15,506 nucleotides of DNA from CAYTLQ01 sp964438715. GTDB taxonomy: Bacteria > Bacteroidota > Ignavibacteria > Ignavibacteriales > Ignavibacteriaceae. Positions 1-7,274 of this stretch are shown in pieces. The stretch covers positions 1 to 15,506 of the forward strand of contig CAYTLQ010000201.1 of assembly GCA_964438715.1 (NCBI GenBank), given 5' to 3'. The notes below the pieces were generated by a model. The model searched no databases, was not told the origin of the DNA, and saw nothing but the letters and a program-made list of their open reading frames with translations. The number at the start of each line of letters is the position of its first letter. Position 1 is the stretch's first letter. The position numbers were made by a program, and so were the translations under genes.

Positions 1-141
1 ATAAAAATTTAATTTTTCAGAAGTCTCTATACATTAGATCTCTCCCGTTATGCCAGCGGTTCATACTTTTATACTTTGACACTCAATGGAATAAACGGAA
101 AAATTTATTCATCAACTAAAAAACTGATGCTTATTAAATAA
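1..141 (+). pseudogene. 3' end of a T9SS-secreted protein gene, interrupted by an in-frame stop
   Basis: The frame ending at the TAA of 139-141 encodes the last 42 residues of a T9SS type A sorting domain, including LDLSRYASGSYFYTL and the basic tail KKLMLIK, which parallels the ends of the next two genes. The same frame has a TAA at 10-12, inside what should still be the roughly 80-residue sorting domain, and no plausible start follows it. Another frame is open across 3-119, so a one-base indel near the T5 run at 13-17 would restore continuity. This could be a true pseudogene or a sequencing/assembly indel. The gene lies directly against the following ATG at 142, so it belongs to the same transcription unit. 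Only the C-terminus is visible, so nothing can be said about the cargo domain. Confidence 0.6.
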
Positions 142-1215
142 ATGAAATACAGATTATTATTAGTTGCAGTATTTTTTTCCTTCCTGCTCTATGCATCGGA
201 AGAGTTAATGCACGGCATTGTTGGCCTCACTCAAATGAATGGTGAAGGATGCCTGTGCCACAATCTTACTCCGGATAGCGGTGTAAATGTTCAAATTATG
301 GGACCAGATGTTTTGCTTCAAGGTCAAACAGCAACTTATCAATTAATAATAACGGGAACTCAGACAATTGGAGGCGGATTTAATGTTGCATCGAGAAGAG
401 GTTTGGTTACTCCGGCAGATACATCATCAAAAATAATTGATAATGAATTAACTCACGCATTTGTTAAAACTGCTAATAGTGATACAATACGATGGTTATT
501 TAATTATCAGGCTCCAATGGTAACCGGCTCAGATACAATTTTTTCAGTTGGATTAAGTGCAAACATGGATAGCCTTCCGACAAGCCTTGATAAATGGAAT
601 TTCGGAGCACCGAAAAAAATCACAGTAACCAATGTAATTCCGGTTGAGTTAGTTTCATTTAACTATCATTCTTATAATAACGACATTCTTCTATCATGGG
701 AGACTGCATCTGAGACAAATAATTATGGATTCTACATTGAAACTGCTGAATCGGGAAAAAATGAATGGATAACTCAGGGCTTTGTCCGTGGATTTGGAAC
801 AACCACTTTACACCAGCACTACCGGTTCGTTTTACCGGCACCTGTAACAGGTCTTAAAGTCCGACTTAAACAAATTGATTTTAATGGCGCTTTTGTTTAT
901 TCTGCACCACTAACGATAGATAATGTTTTCCCTGAGGGAGTTACTCTGTTTACTAATTTCCCCAATCCTTTTAATCCGGCAACAAATATTTCTTTTGAAT
1001 TATCCGATAAAGCTGATATTTCATTAAAGGTATATAATGTTAGCGGTACCGAATTAATAAACCTCTTAAGTGGTATAAAGGAACCGGGCAAAACCTTAAT
1101 AAGTTTTTCACCTGAAGGATTGTCTAGTGGTATCTATTATGCTCACCTCTCAGCTCGAAGGCTCTCCGACAATATGATTTTTGAGAAAACCGTAAAAATG
1201 GTATATATAAAATGA
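142..1215 (+). CDS. secreted choice-of-anchor V (Reeler-like) protein with T9SS type A sorting domain, paralogue 1
   Basis: This is a secreted protein of 357 residues. Residues 1-18 form a hydrophobic signal peptide. An N-terminal module (about 25-165) starts with GEGCLCH (Cys37, Cys39, His40) and continues with GPDVLLQGQTATY and IGGGFNV, resembling the choice-of-anchor V/Reeler-like domain that usually carries CxxCH. A second beta-rich module (about 167-265) starts IPVELVSF and contains WETASETNNYGFYIE, a common fibronectin-like unit in T9SS cargo. The last roughly 85 residues are a type A sorting domain with NFPNPFNPATNISFEL and GIYYAHL, which in the family directs export across the outer membrane and surface attachment or release. 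The start abuts the upstream stop, and the stop overlaps the next ATG (ATGA, 1212-1215), so translation is probably coupled. The molecular function is unknown. Confidence 0.85.
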   Translation: MKYRLLLVAVFFSFLLYASEELMHGIVGLTQMNGEGCLCHNLTPDSGVNVQIMGPDVLLQGQTATYQLIITGTQTIGGGFNVASRRGLVTPADTSSKIIDNELTHAFVKTANSDTIRWLFNYQAPMVTGSDTIFSVGLSANMDSLPTSLDKWNFGAPKKITVTNVIPVELVSFNYHSYNNDILLSWETASETNNYGFYIETAESGKNEWITQGFVRGFGTTTLHQHYRFVLPAPVTGLKVRLKQIDFNGAFVYSAPLTIDNVFPEGVTLFTNFPNPFNPATNISFELSDKADISLKVYNVSGTELINLLSGIKEPGKTLISFSPEGLSSGIYYAHLSARRLSDNMIFEKTVKMVYIK

Positions 1216-2291
1216 GACAAGTGCAGTTACTTTTGATTCTCATTTTTATTGCGTTTCTATCATACGCTTTTATCGGGCATAACAGCACGCAACGAATCAA
1301 TTGTACTGAACTAAATGGTGACGGATGTGTATGCCATAGAGTTGATTCAAGCCCATCAGTAAAAGTTTGGGTAACAGGACCAGATACTGTATTTGCAGGA
1401 CAAACTTATCAATATCGAATGTTCCTCACAGGAGGTCCGGCAATTGGCGGAGGATATAATGTCGCATGCCGATTCGGTACTCTCGGCTTAGCCGATACTG
1501 TATCGGTGCTTATAGATAATGAAATTACGCAAAGAATTCCACTTCGCTTCGCCACAGTTCGTGACACAGTATTTTGGGTGTTTAACTATACAGCTCCCGA
1601 TACTGTGGAAAAAGATACAATTTACTCATGTGGTCTTAGTATAAACTTCGATGGTCGTCCTTCAGATGCAGACTGGTGGGCGTTTGGGCCAAAACACCCG
1701 GTTATAATTCTACCAAATCCAATTCCGGTAGAGTTTCTTTCAGTCCAGGCTCATCTTTCGGGCAACGAAGTTTTACTTGAATGGGTAACAGCGAGTGAAA
1801 CAAATAATAATTATTTTGAAATCGAAAAGAGAAATTCAGAAAGTGGGCTCCAATGGCAGTCAATAGGTACACTACCTGGGAATGGTACAAAAACTGAAAT
1901 ATCGAGATATCAATTTAAGGACATATCTCCCGGATCTGGTTCATTTGAGTACAGGATAAAACAAGTTGATTATTCAGGAGATTTTTCATATTCGCAATCA
2001 GTTCAAATCGATGTGAAGAGCACTGTTCTATTTCAATTACATGGTAACTATCCTAATCCGTTTAATCCTGAAACAACCATAGAGTTTACGCTTACTGAAA
2101 AGAATTTTGTAAATCTGAAAATATATTCCATAAACGGAGAATTTATCGAAGATCTTGCCGGTTCGATGTATGACAGAGGATTGCATCGTATTAAATTTGA
2201 TGCAAAAGATTTACCCGGCGGTATTTATTTTTATCGCCTTGAGATACAAGGAAAACCTTCTGCAATAGGTAAAGCTATACTAATAAAATAA
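1212..2291 (+). CDS. secreted choice-of-anchor V (Reeler-like) protein with T9SS type A sorting domain, paralogue 2
   Basis: This 359-residue protein is a clear tandem paralogue of the gene before it and has the same domain order: signal peptide (about 1-19), a module with GDGCVCH (Cys39, Cys41, His42), GPDTVFAGQTYQY, IGGGYNV and IDNEIT, then IPVEFLSV with WVTASETNNNYFEIEK, then a type A sorting domain with NYPNPFNPETTIEFTL and GGIYFYRLE. Cys31 and Cys58-region residues differ between copies, but the CxCH and GGG-Y/F-NVA motifs are kept. Start choice rests on the ATGA overlap with the upstream stop and on the signal peptide beginning at once. A strong hairpin terminator follows immediately, so this is the last gene of the run. 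Role unknown; a cell-surface or extracellular protein is inferred. Confidence 0.85.
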   Translation: MRQVQLLLILIFIAFLSYAFIGHNSTQRINCTELNGDGCVCHRVDSSPSVKVWVTGPDTVFAGQTYQYRMFLTGGPAIGGGYNVACRFGTLGLADTVSVLIDNEITQRIPLRFATVRDTVFWVFNYTAPDTVEKDTIYSCGLSINFDGRPSDADWWAFGPKHPVIILPNPIPVEFLSVQAHLSGNEVLLEWVTASETNNNYFEIEKRNSESGLQWQSIGTLPGNGTKTEISRYQFKDISPGSGSFEYRIKQVDYSGDFSYSQSVQIDVKSTVLFQLHGNYPNPFNPETTIEFTLTEKNFVNLKIYSINGEFIEDLAGSMYDRGLHRIKFDAKDLPGGIYFYRLEIQGKPSAIGKAILIK

Positions 2292-2293
2292 AA

Positions 2294-2323
2294 AAAGCCT
2301 GAGTGATAACTCACTCAGGCTTT
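2294..2323. terminator. bidirectional intrinsic terminator between convergent genes
   Basis: A perfect 13-bp stem, AAAGCCTGAGTGA pairing with TCACTCAGGCTTT around a TAAC loop, sits two bases after the stop of the second T9SS gene and 16 bases before the stop of the convergent DUF5683-like gene. A-rich sequence on the left and T/A-rich sequence on the right give a U-rich tail in either direction, so it probably serves both transcripts. Confidence 0.85.
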
Positions 2324-2339
2324 AATATAAAAAATTTAA

Positions 2340-3044
2340 TTAGAAGGTTGTTACAAAATTAACCGAAAAACCTACAGACTTCCCCTCAAACATTTCAGGG
2401 CTGAAATAAAGACTGCCTGATTGCTCTTCCTGTAATTTTTTATTGTGAGCAGAGGTTAATCTCACAGCATTAATAATACTCACTACCCGATTTAATACTA
2501 AAGCGCCCACAACAAACCGAAGGTTGTTTTTTGCGGTCTGACTGGCAACCCACATACTACGATAGGCGCGTCTATCAGTTGTGCTTTCCCATTTCCAATA
2601 GTGTGTTGAAACATCATAAAGGTATTCGAAACGCCTTTGTAAAAGCATTTCATTGTTGTACTGCTCAATATCGCTATAATTACTTACCGTTGCGTAGTAA
2701 TCATCATCGTAGGAGTCACCTTTTACACCGGCTTTTGTTTTAGCATAAGCCTTAAAATTATCCCTCTCCCAATTTGCGTATGTGCTGATACCGAAATATG
2801 TTACCCAAAATGTAGCCTCTGCAATAGTAAAATATTTTCCGGTAGAATAATCTCCCGCGTATAACTCACCCATACCCGGTAAAAGCGCAGAATAAAGAAT
2901 TGAAAGAGCAGGTTTTTTTTGCTCTGGAACACTGATAGTATTATTAAATTCGTAAACTTTCTGAAATTTTGGGCGGTGGGACAAACTTTCTGATTGAGAA
3001 AATACTAATGAACTTAGCAGAAAGAATACGAAAAATATTTTCAT
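2340..3044 (-). CDS. DUF5683-like membrane protein
   Basis: This 234-residue protein has a clear signal peptide (1-16, cleavage near FSQ) and, at residues 45-64, the motif KKPALSILYSALLPGMGELY, which matches the S-xx-LPG-xG-(Q/E)-xY hallmark of the DUF5683 family common in Bacteroidota and relatives. A hydrophobic segment follows around residues 70-88 and another around 175-190. The middle (about 90-160) is charged and rich in Tyr, Asp and Lys. The family has no established function; an envelope location is inferred. It lies 18 bases after the mtaB stop on the same strand and is probably the last gene of that transcription unit. No good Shine-Dalgarno sequence is visible before its ATG. Family call is from motif recognition only. 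Confidence 0.65.
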   Translation of the reverse strand: MKIFFVFFLLSSLVFSQSESLSHRPKFQKVYEFNNTISVPEQKKPALSILYSALLPGMGELYAGDYSTGKYFTIAEATFWVTYFGISTYANWERDNFKAYAKTKAGVKGDSYDDDYYATVSNYSDIEQYNNEMLLQRRFEYLYDVSTHYWKWESTTDRRAYRSMWVASQTAKNNLRFVVGALVLNRVVSIINAVRLTSAHNKKLQEEQSGSLYFSPEMFEGKSVGFSVNFVTTF

Positions 3045-3062
3045 TGTTGGTTAAATTCCGTT

Positions 3063-4364
3063 TTAATTAATAATATTTCCATAAGCAATATTATCAATTA
3101 TAGACGATATTTGAAATACAGTAAAATTATTTACACTATCCCGCTGGTAACTATGAGAGGCTCTGATATAATTTGATGAAAAACCGCGCATCTCACCATT
3201 TTTTTCCTCCGATTCAAACAGAACCTGAACATTTTTCCCTATCATCGAAGTAAGAAATTCATTTTTCTTTTTCTCGCTTAAAATTCTAAGAATATTGTTT
3301 CGCCTTCTTCTTTCAAACATATCAACGGACGCCGGAAAAGTAATTGCTTTTGTTTCAGGTCGTTCTGAATATGTGAACACATGCAGGTAAGAAATTGGAA
3401 GATCTCTCAGGAATTGATGAGTATCCAGAAAATCACTTTCAGATTCTCCCGGAAACCCTACAATTACATCAACACCAATACAACAGTCAGGTATCCGATT
3501 TTTAATAGTGCGTATTCTTTCACTATATAATTCTGAATTATAGCGTCTCTGCATAAGCCGTAGTATTTTGTCACTGCCACTTTGTAGCGGAATATGAAAA
3601 TGCTTACACATACGCGGGTCATTTGCGGTCAGCTCAATAATATTGTCATTGAGCAAATTAGGTTCTATGGAACTTATTCGCAAACGGTATTCACCATCAA
3701 CCTCAAGAAATGCTTTAAGAAGCTCATAAAGACCTTCTCCTTTTTCAGATGAATAATCACCGACATTGACACCGGTCAGTATTATCTCTTTATATCCTCT
3801 CTCCAAAAGATTCTGAAACTGCCAGACTGCACTACTGAGATCAAGGCTTCTGCTTTTACCCCTTGCCAAAGGAATAGTGCAAAATGAACATTTATAGTCG
3901 CATCCATCCTGGATCTTGAAAAATGCACGGGTTCTTGAATCAGCATCAGTTGAAGTTGCAAGTCCAAAATCGGAATTCATAGATTCCGTCGGAGAGACGA
4001 ATACACAAGCAAGCTCCTGCTTCTCAAAATTTTCCAATAACTCTAACAATCGGAATTTTTCTGATGAACCGAGAACTGCATCCACTCCGGGAATAGATGC
4101 AATTTCCTCCGGACGGAGTTGTGCATAACAGCCTGTTACGGCAATGTAGGCATCCGGATTGTTTCTCAACGCCCTTCTAACGATCTGACGGCATTCCCTT
4201 TCAGCATTCTCGGTAACCGTACATGTGTTAATCACATAGATATCAGCCTCGGAATCGAAATTGACGATATTAAAACCTTTTTTTCGAAACTGTTCCCCGA
4301 TAGTTGAGGTTTCTGAAAAATTTAATTTACAACCTAATGTATGTAATGCTACTTTTTTACTCAT
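3063..4364 (-). CDS. mtaB: tRNA t6A37 methylthiotransferase MtaB
   Basis: This is a 433-residue radical-SAM enzyme that adds a methylthio group to N6-threonylcarbamoyladenosine at position 37 of ANN-decoding tRNAs, giving ms2t6A. The N-terminal UPF0004 domain has its three cluster cysteines: Cys12 in TLGCKLN, Cys48 in NTCTVT and Cys79 in TGCYAQ. The radical-SAM cluster motif CxxxCxxC is at Cys155, Cys159 and Cys162 in DGCDYKCSFCTIP, followed by GVNVGDY, HIPLQSGSDKIL and GFPGES. A C-terminal TRAM-like RNA-binding domain covers the last 65 or so residues. Among methylthiotransferases the LGCKLN and CTIPLARGKSRS forms point to MtaB rather than MiaB or RimO. I chose the ATG at 4364 because the family begins M(S)KKVAxxTLGCK; the frame extends upstream to 4409 but only through the terminator hairpin. 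No clear Shine-Dalgarno site is present. Confidence 0.93.
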   Translation of the reverse strand: MSKKVALHTLGCKLNFSETSTIGEQFRKKGFNIVNFDSEADIYVINTCTVTENAERECRQIVRRALRNNPDAYIAVTGCYAQLRPEEIASIPGVDAVLGSSEKFRLLELLENFEKQELACVFVSPTESMNSDFGLATSTDADSRTRAFFKIQDGCDYKCSFCTIPLARGKSRSLDLSSAVWQFQNLLERGYKEIILTGVNVGDYSSEKGEGLYELLKAFLEVDGEYRLRISSIEPNLLNDNIIELTANDPRMCKHFHIPLQSGSDKILRLMQRRYNSELYSERIRTIKNRIPDCCIGVDVIVGFPGESESDFLDTHQFLRDLPISYLHVFTYSERPETKAITFPASVDMFERRRRNNILRILSEKKKNEFLTSMIGKNVQVLFESEEKNGEMRGFSSNYIRASHSYQRDSVNNFTVFQISSIIDNIAYGNIIN

Positions 4365-4374
4365 ACAAATAAGA

Positions 4375-4399
4375 AAGGACGGGTGGTGTCCCCGTCCTT
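4375..4399 (-). terminator. hairpin terminator or attenuator between rpsA and mtaB
   Basis: On the minus strand a 9-bp stem, AAGGACGGG with CCCGTCCTT around a 7-base loop, is followed by TTTCTTATTT. It lies 24 bases after the rpsA stop and ends only 10 bases before the mtaB ATG. This fits an intrinsic terminator for rpsA, perhaps leaky so that mtaB is made at lower level. Its position next to the start codon also allows an effect on translation. Confidence 0.6.
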
Positions 4400-4423
4400 G
4401 ATTCATCACTTATTAAAAAATGA

Positions 4424-6262
4424 TTACTCTTTATTTTCACCATTCGATGCTGATGGTGTGAATGGTGCAGGAGTATCCTCAGGTGTATCAAATGCAGGGA
4501 AATCGGCGGCATCAACAGTGGTAGTTTCTGCAGCCTTTATATCCTGCACAGTTACCTTTTCAAGTTTATGAGAAGAGATGTATTCTTCAATTACACTTTC
4601 ATCCTGCTCTTTTAACCATGCAAGGGCACTGAGGACGATTTTCTTACTTTCTTTGTCAAACTCAATAACCTTCATTTTCAGGTTACTGTCAATCGGGAAG
4701 TGCATTGAAAGGTTTTTAATTCTACCTGTGGAAAGCTGGCTGGTGGGTACAAAACCATCCACTTTTTCAGGTAGCTCGACGATTACACCCTTCTCAATAA
4801 TTCTTACAACTTTACCTTCGGTTGAGACACCTGCGGCATAAAGTGATTCAAATCTATCCCACGGATTATCAAGTATCTGTTTATGACCGAGTGAAATCTT
4901 TCTTTGTTCCATATCAACAGAAAGAACGATAACCTCAAGTCGCTCTCCTTTTTTCACTACCTCACCCGGGTGGCGAATTTTCTTTGTCCAGGAAAGGTCA
5001 GAAATATGTACCAGACCATCAATACCGGGCTCAAGTTCAACAAACACTCCAAAATTAGTAAGATTACGAGCAACACCTGTGTGTTTGCTATTAACAGGAT
5101 ATTTTTGCATGAGCTCGTGCCAAGGGTCGGGTTCAAGCTGCTTCATACCAAGAGAGATTTTCTTTTCCTCTTTATCGAGATTCAAAACGATTGCATCTAC
5201 AATCTGACCCATTGAAACCATCTGAGAAGGATGTTTTATGTGCTGAGTCCAACTCATTTCTGAGTTATGAATAAGGCCTTCAATACCTTTTTCTATTTCG
5301 ATAAATGCACCATAATCTGTAAGAGAAACAACACGACCGGAAACTTTATCTCCCACTTTAAGTTTCTCATCGATATTTTCCCAAGGATGTGGTAACAGTT
5401 TTTTGAGACTAAGCGATATTCTGCGCTTTTCTTCATCAAAATCGGTTACTACAACATTAATTACCTGATCAAGTTTAACAACCTCATTCGGGTGATTGAT
5501 TCTTCCCCAGCTAAGGTCGGTTATATGAACAAGTCCGTCAACTCCACCGAGGTCAACAAAGACACCAAAATCGGTAACGGCTTTAACAACACCTTCGAGT
5601 ATCTGACCCTTTTCGAGTTTTTCGAGAATTGCTTTACGCTGGTCTGCAAGTTCTTCTTCAACGAGAACTTTATGCGAAACTACAACATTTTCGGTTGGTA
5701 TATTAACTTTAACAACCTTGAATTCCATCTCTTTCCCGACAAGAGCATCAAAATCACGAATAGGGCGAACATCAATTTGTGATCCCGGGAGAAATGCCTC
5801 CATACCAATGAGATCTACAACCATACCACCTTTGATTCTGCGAATAATTTTACCGGTAATGATTTCTCCCTTTTCGTAAGCATTTAATACGCGCTCCCAG
5901 ATACGAAGGAAATCAGCACGCTGTTTGCTTAATACAAGGTTACCTTCCTGATCTTCAACACTTTCGAGAACAACTTCAACTTCCTGGCCTAACTTCACAG
6001 CACTAAAATCCGCAAACTGGTCTTTGGGAATTGAACCTTCGGATTTAAATCCGACATCCACGATTACCGAATCCGGAAGGATTCTTACGATTTTTCCTTT
6101 TACCACTTCATTCTGTTTAACATTCCGGAACGATTCAGAATAAATTTTGGAAAGGGCATTAAATTCTTCTAAAGAATATTCATCTTCGCCGAAGAATTTT
6201 TTTGATTTATTGTAGTCTTCTTCTAACAAAGTGGATTTCGGACTACCTGAGGACTCTGACAT
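4424..6262 (-). CDS. rpsA: 30S ribosomal protein S1
   Basis: Ribosomal protein S1 binds mRNA on the 30S subunit and helps unfold and position it for initiation. The 612 residues contain six S1 (OB-fold) repeats, starting near residues 52, 132, 220, 305, 390 and 478. The third to fifth are the most canonical, with DFGVFVDLGGVDGLVHITDL, DYGAFIEIEKGIEGLIHNSE and NFGVFVELEPGIDGLVHISD. The first two are diverged, as usual for the ribosome-binding end of S1. A Pro/Thr/Glu-rich acidic tail of about 65 residues follows the last repeat, making it longer than E. coli S1 (557 residues). The ATG at 6262 is chosen because a GGAGG sequence sits four bases upstream; an in-frame TTG at 6316 has no such support. 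It is downstream of cmk and ispH, a widely conserved arrangement. Confidence 0.96.
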   Translation of the reverse strand: MSESSGSPKSTLLEEDYNKSKKFFGEDEYSLEEFNALSKIYSESFRNVKQNEVVKGKIVRILPDSVIVDVGFKSEGSIPKDQFADFSAVKLGQEVEVVLESVEDQEGNLVLSKQRADFLRIWERVLNAYEKGEIITGKIIRRIKGGMVVDLIGMEAFLPGSQIDVRPIRDFDALVGKEMEFKVVKVNIPTENVVVSHKVLVEEELADQRKAILEKLEKGQILEGVVKAVTDFGVFVDLGGVDGLVHITDLSWGRINHPNEVVKLDQVINVVVTDFDEEKRRISLSLKKLLPHPWENIDEKLKVGDKVSGRVVSLTDYGAFIEIEKGIEGLIHNSEMSWTQHIKHPSQMVSMGQIVDAIVLNLDKEEKKISLGMKQLEPDPWHELMQKYPVNSKHTGVARNLTNFGVFVELEPGIDGLVHISDLSWTKKIRHPGEVVKKGERLEVIVLSVDMEQRKISLGHKQILDNPWDRFESLYAAGVSTEGKVVRIIEKGVIVELPEKVDGFVPTSQLSTGRIKNLSMHFPIDSNLKMKVIEFDKESKKIVLSALAWLKEQDESVIEEYISSHKLEKVTVQDIKAAETTTVDAADFPAFDTPEDTPAPFTPSASNGENKE

Positions 6263-6266
6263 TGAA

Positions 6267-6271
6267 CCTCC
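6267..6271 (-). promoter_or_regulatory. strong Shine-Dalgarno site of rpsA
   Basis: GGAGG on the minus strand lies four bases before the ATG at 6262 and decides the start over the upstream in-frame TTG. It is one of the stronger ribosome binding sites in the window, while many neighbouring genes have a weak one or none. Confidence 0.75.
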
Positions 6272-6286
6272 ATTCAATATGATTTT

Positions 6287-6326
6287 GCTTTGTTTCCTGC
6301 CCTGCCGCCGAAACAAGAACCAAAGC
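6287..6326 (-). promoter_or_regulatory. inverted repeat in the rpsA leader
   Basis: In the 84-base gap between the ispH stop and the rpsA start, GTTTC-type arms can pair: TTGTTTC (6290-6296 on the plus strand) with GAAACAA (6310-6316), and alternatively GCTTTG (6287-6292) with CAAAGC (6321-6326). The loop is GC-rich and purine-rich in the mRNA. S1 synthesis is autoregulated through its mRNA leader in E. coli; a comparable role here is inference only. Confidence 0.3.
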
Positions 6327-6346
6327 GAAATTTAATGTAACATAGA

Positions 6347-7252
6347 TTAATTAGTGACAGCAGTTTTATTGTTAAATTTTTCTTCGATAGTTTTTTTGAG
6401 CTCTGCCATTACCCAATGAGGAGTTGATGTGGCGCCGGTAATACCAACTTTGTTAACTCCGTTAAACCACTTCCAATCCAGTTCATCAGCAGTTTCAATA
6501 AAATATGTTCTTTCATTTTCCTGCTTGGCTATAGAATACAATACTTTTCCATTACTGCTTTTTCTGCCTGCGGAAAATATGATAATATCATTCATTCTGG
6601 CAAATTCACGGAGCTTCTTTTCTCTTCCCGAAACCTGTCCGCAAATAGTGTCTTTAGCATGAAACTCAACAGCTGTGTCCTCAATCGAACCAATTTCTAC
6701 AGTTTCAATGCGTTTTTTCAGTGCATCAGCAATAGCGTAAAAGGTTTCTTTATCAACAGTGGTTTGCGAAAATAGTACCGTTGGTCGGTTAATATCCACT
6801 TTTTGCAGGGCTTCTTCGACACTAAGCACTACAATAGCAGTATCACCTGTAACACCGCGTAAGCCAATTACCTCAGCATGGTCTTTTTTACCAAAAATTA
6901 CAATCTGAAAATTCCTGTCAACAAATTTTCGAATACGCTCCTGAACCTTTGTTACTACCGGACAGGTAGCATCTATGATCTCGACACCAGCTTTGAGTGC
7001 GCGAGCGTAAGTAGAGGGAGGTTCACCATGCGCACGAATTAAAATTTTACTTCCTTTCTCCAGGGAATCTATATCATTAACCGAAATTGTTTCAAGACCA
7101 AGGTTATTTAGCCGTTTCACTTCCACAGCATTGTGTATAACATCACCAAGTGAATACACTTTCTGTGTTTCCGACAACTCTTTCTCAGCAAAATCTATTG
7201 CTCTTACAACTCCCCAGCAAAAACCTGCACTTTTATCAATTGTTACTTCCAT
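6347..7252 (-). CDS. ispH: 4-hydroxy-3-methylbut-2-enyl diphosphate reductase IspH (LytB)
   Basis: IspH is the last enzyme of the MEP pathway. It uses a 4Fe-4S cluster to reduce HMBPP to isopentenyl and dimethylallyl diphosphate. Counting from an in-frame TTG two codons further upstream, the three cluster cysteines are Cys14 (AGFCWGV), Cys99 (DATCPVV) and Cys206 (DTICGQV). Substrate-binding His42 (VIHN), His77 (RAHG), His127 and Glu129 (DHAEVIG), a QTT motif near 165-167 and SSNG near the C-terminus are all present, so the enzyme looks intact at about 301 residues. The ATG at 7252 is preferred to the TTG at 7258, although no strong Shine-Dalgarno site separates them. It follows cmk by 22 bases and is surely cotranscribed with it and rpsA. 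Confidence 0.95.
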   Translation of the reverse strand: MEVTIDKSAGFCWGVVRAIDFAEKELSETQKVYSLGDVIHNAVEVKRLNNLGLETISVNDIDSLEKGSKILIRAHGEPPSTYARALKAGVEIIDATCPVVTKVQERIRKFVDRNFQIVIFGKKDHAEVIGLRGVTGDTAIVVLSVEEALQKVDINRPTVLFSQTTVDKETFYAIADALKKRIETVEIGSIEDTAVEFHAKDTICGQVSGREKKLREFARMNDIIIFSAGRKSSNGKVLYSIAKQENERTYFIETADELDWKWFNGVNKVGITGATSTPHWVMAELKKTIEEKFNNKTAVTN

Positions 7253-7274
7253 ACTCAAATAAATCTTTTTTTAT

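Noticed and set aside
250..261. Canonical c-type haem site
   Set aside because: The motif is CxCH, not CxxCH, so ordinary haem c attachment cannot be claimed.
4365..4409. Longer mtaB start encoding about 15 extra residues
   Set aside because: The extra residues are encoded by the terminator hairpin, and the family starts at (M)SKKVALHTLGCK.
4904..5782. Open frames on the plus strand inside rpsA
   Set aside because: They lie opposite a fully conserved S1 coding sequence, show no family resemblance and have no ribosome binding sites.
4500..6150. Recurring similar DNA stretches in rpsA suggesting a repeat array
   Set aside because: They are the six homologous S1 domains of the protein, not DNA repeats or a CRISPR array.
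6263..6316. Longer rpsA start at a TTG
   Set aside because: GGAGG four bases before the ATG at 6262 gives a much better start, and the added residues fall in the likely leader hairpin.
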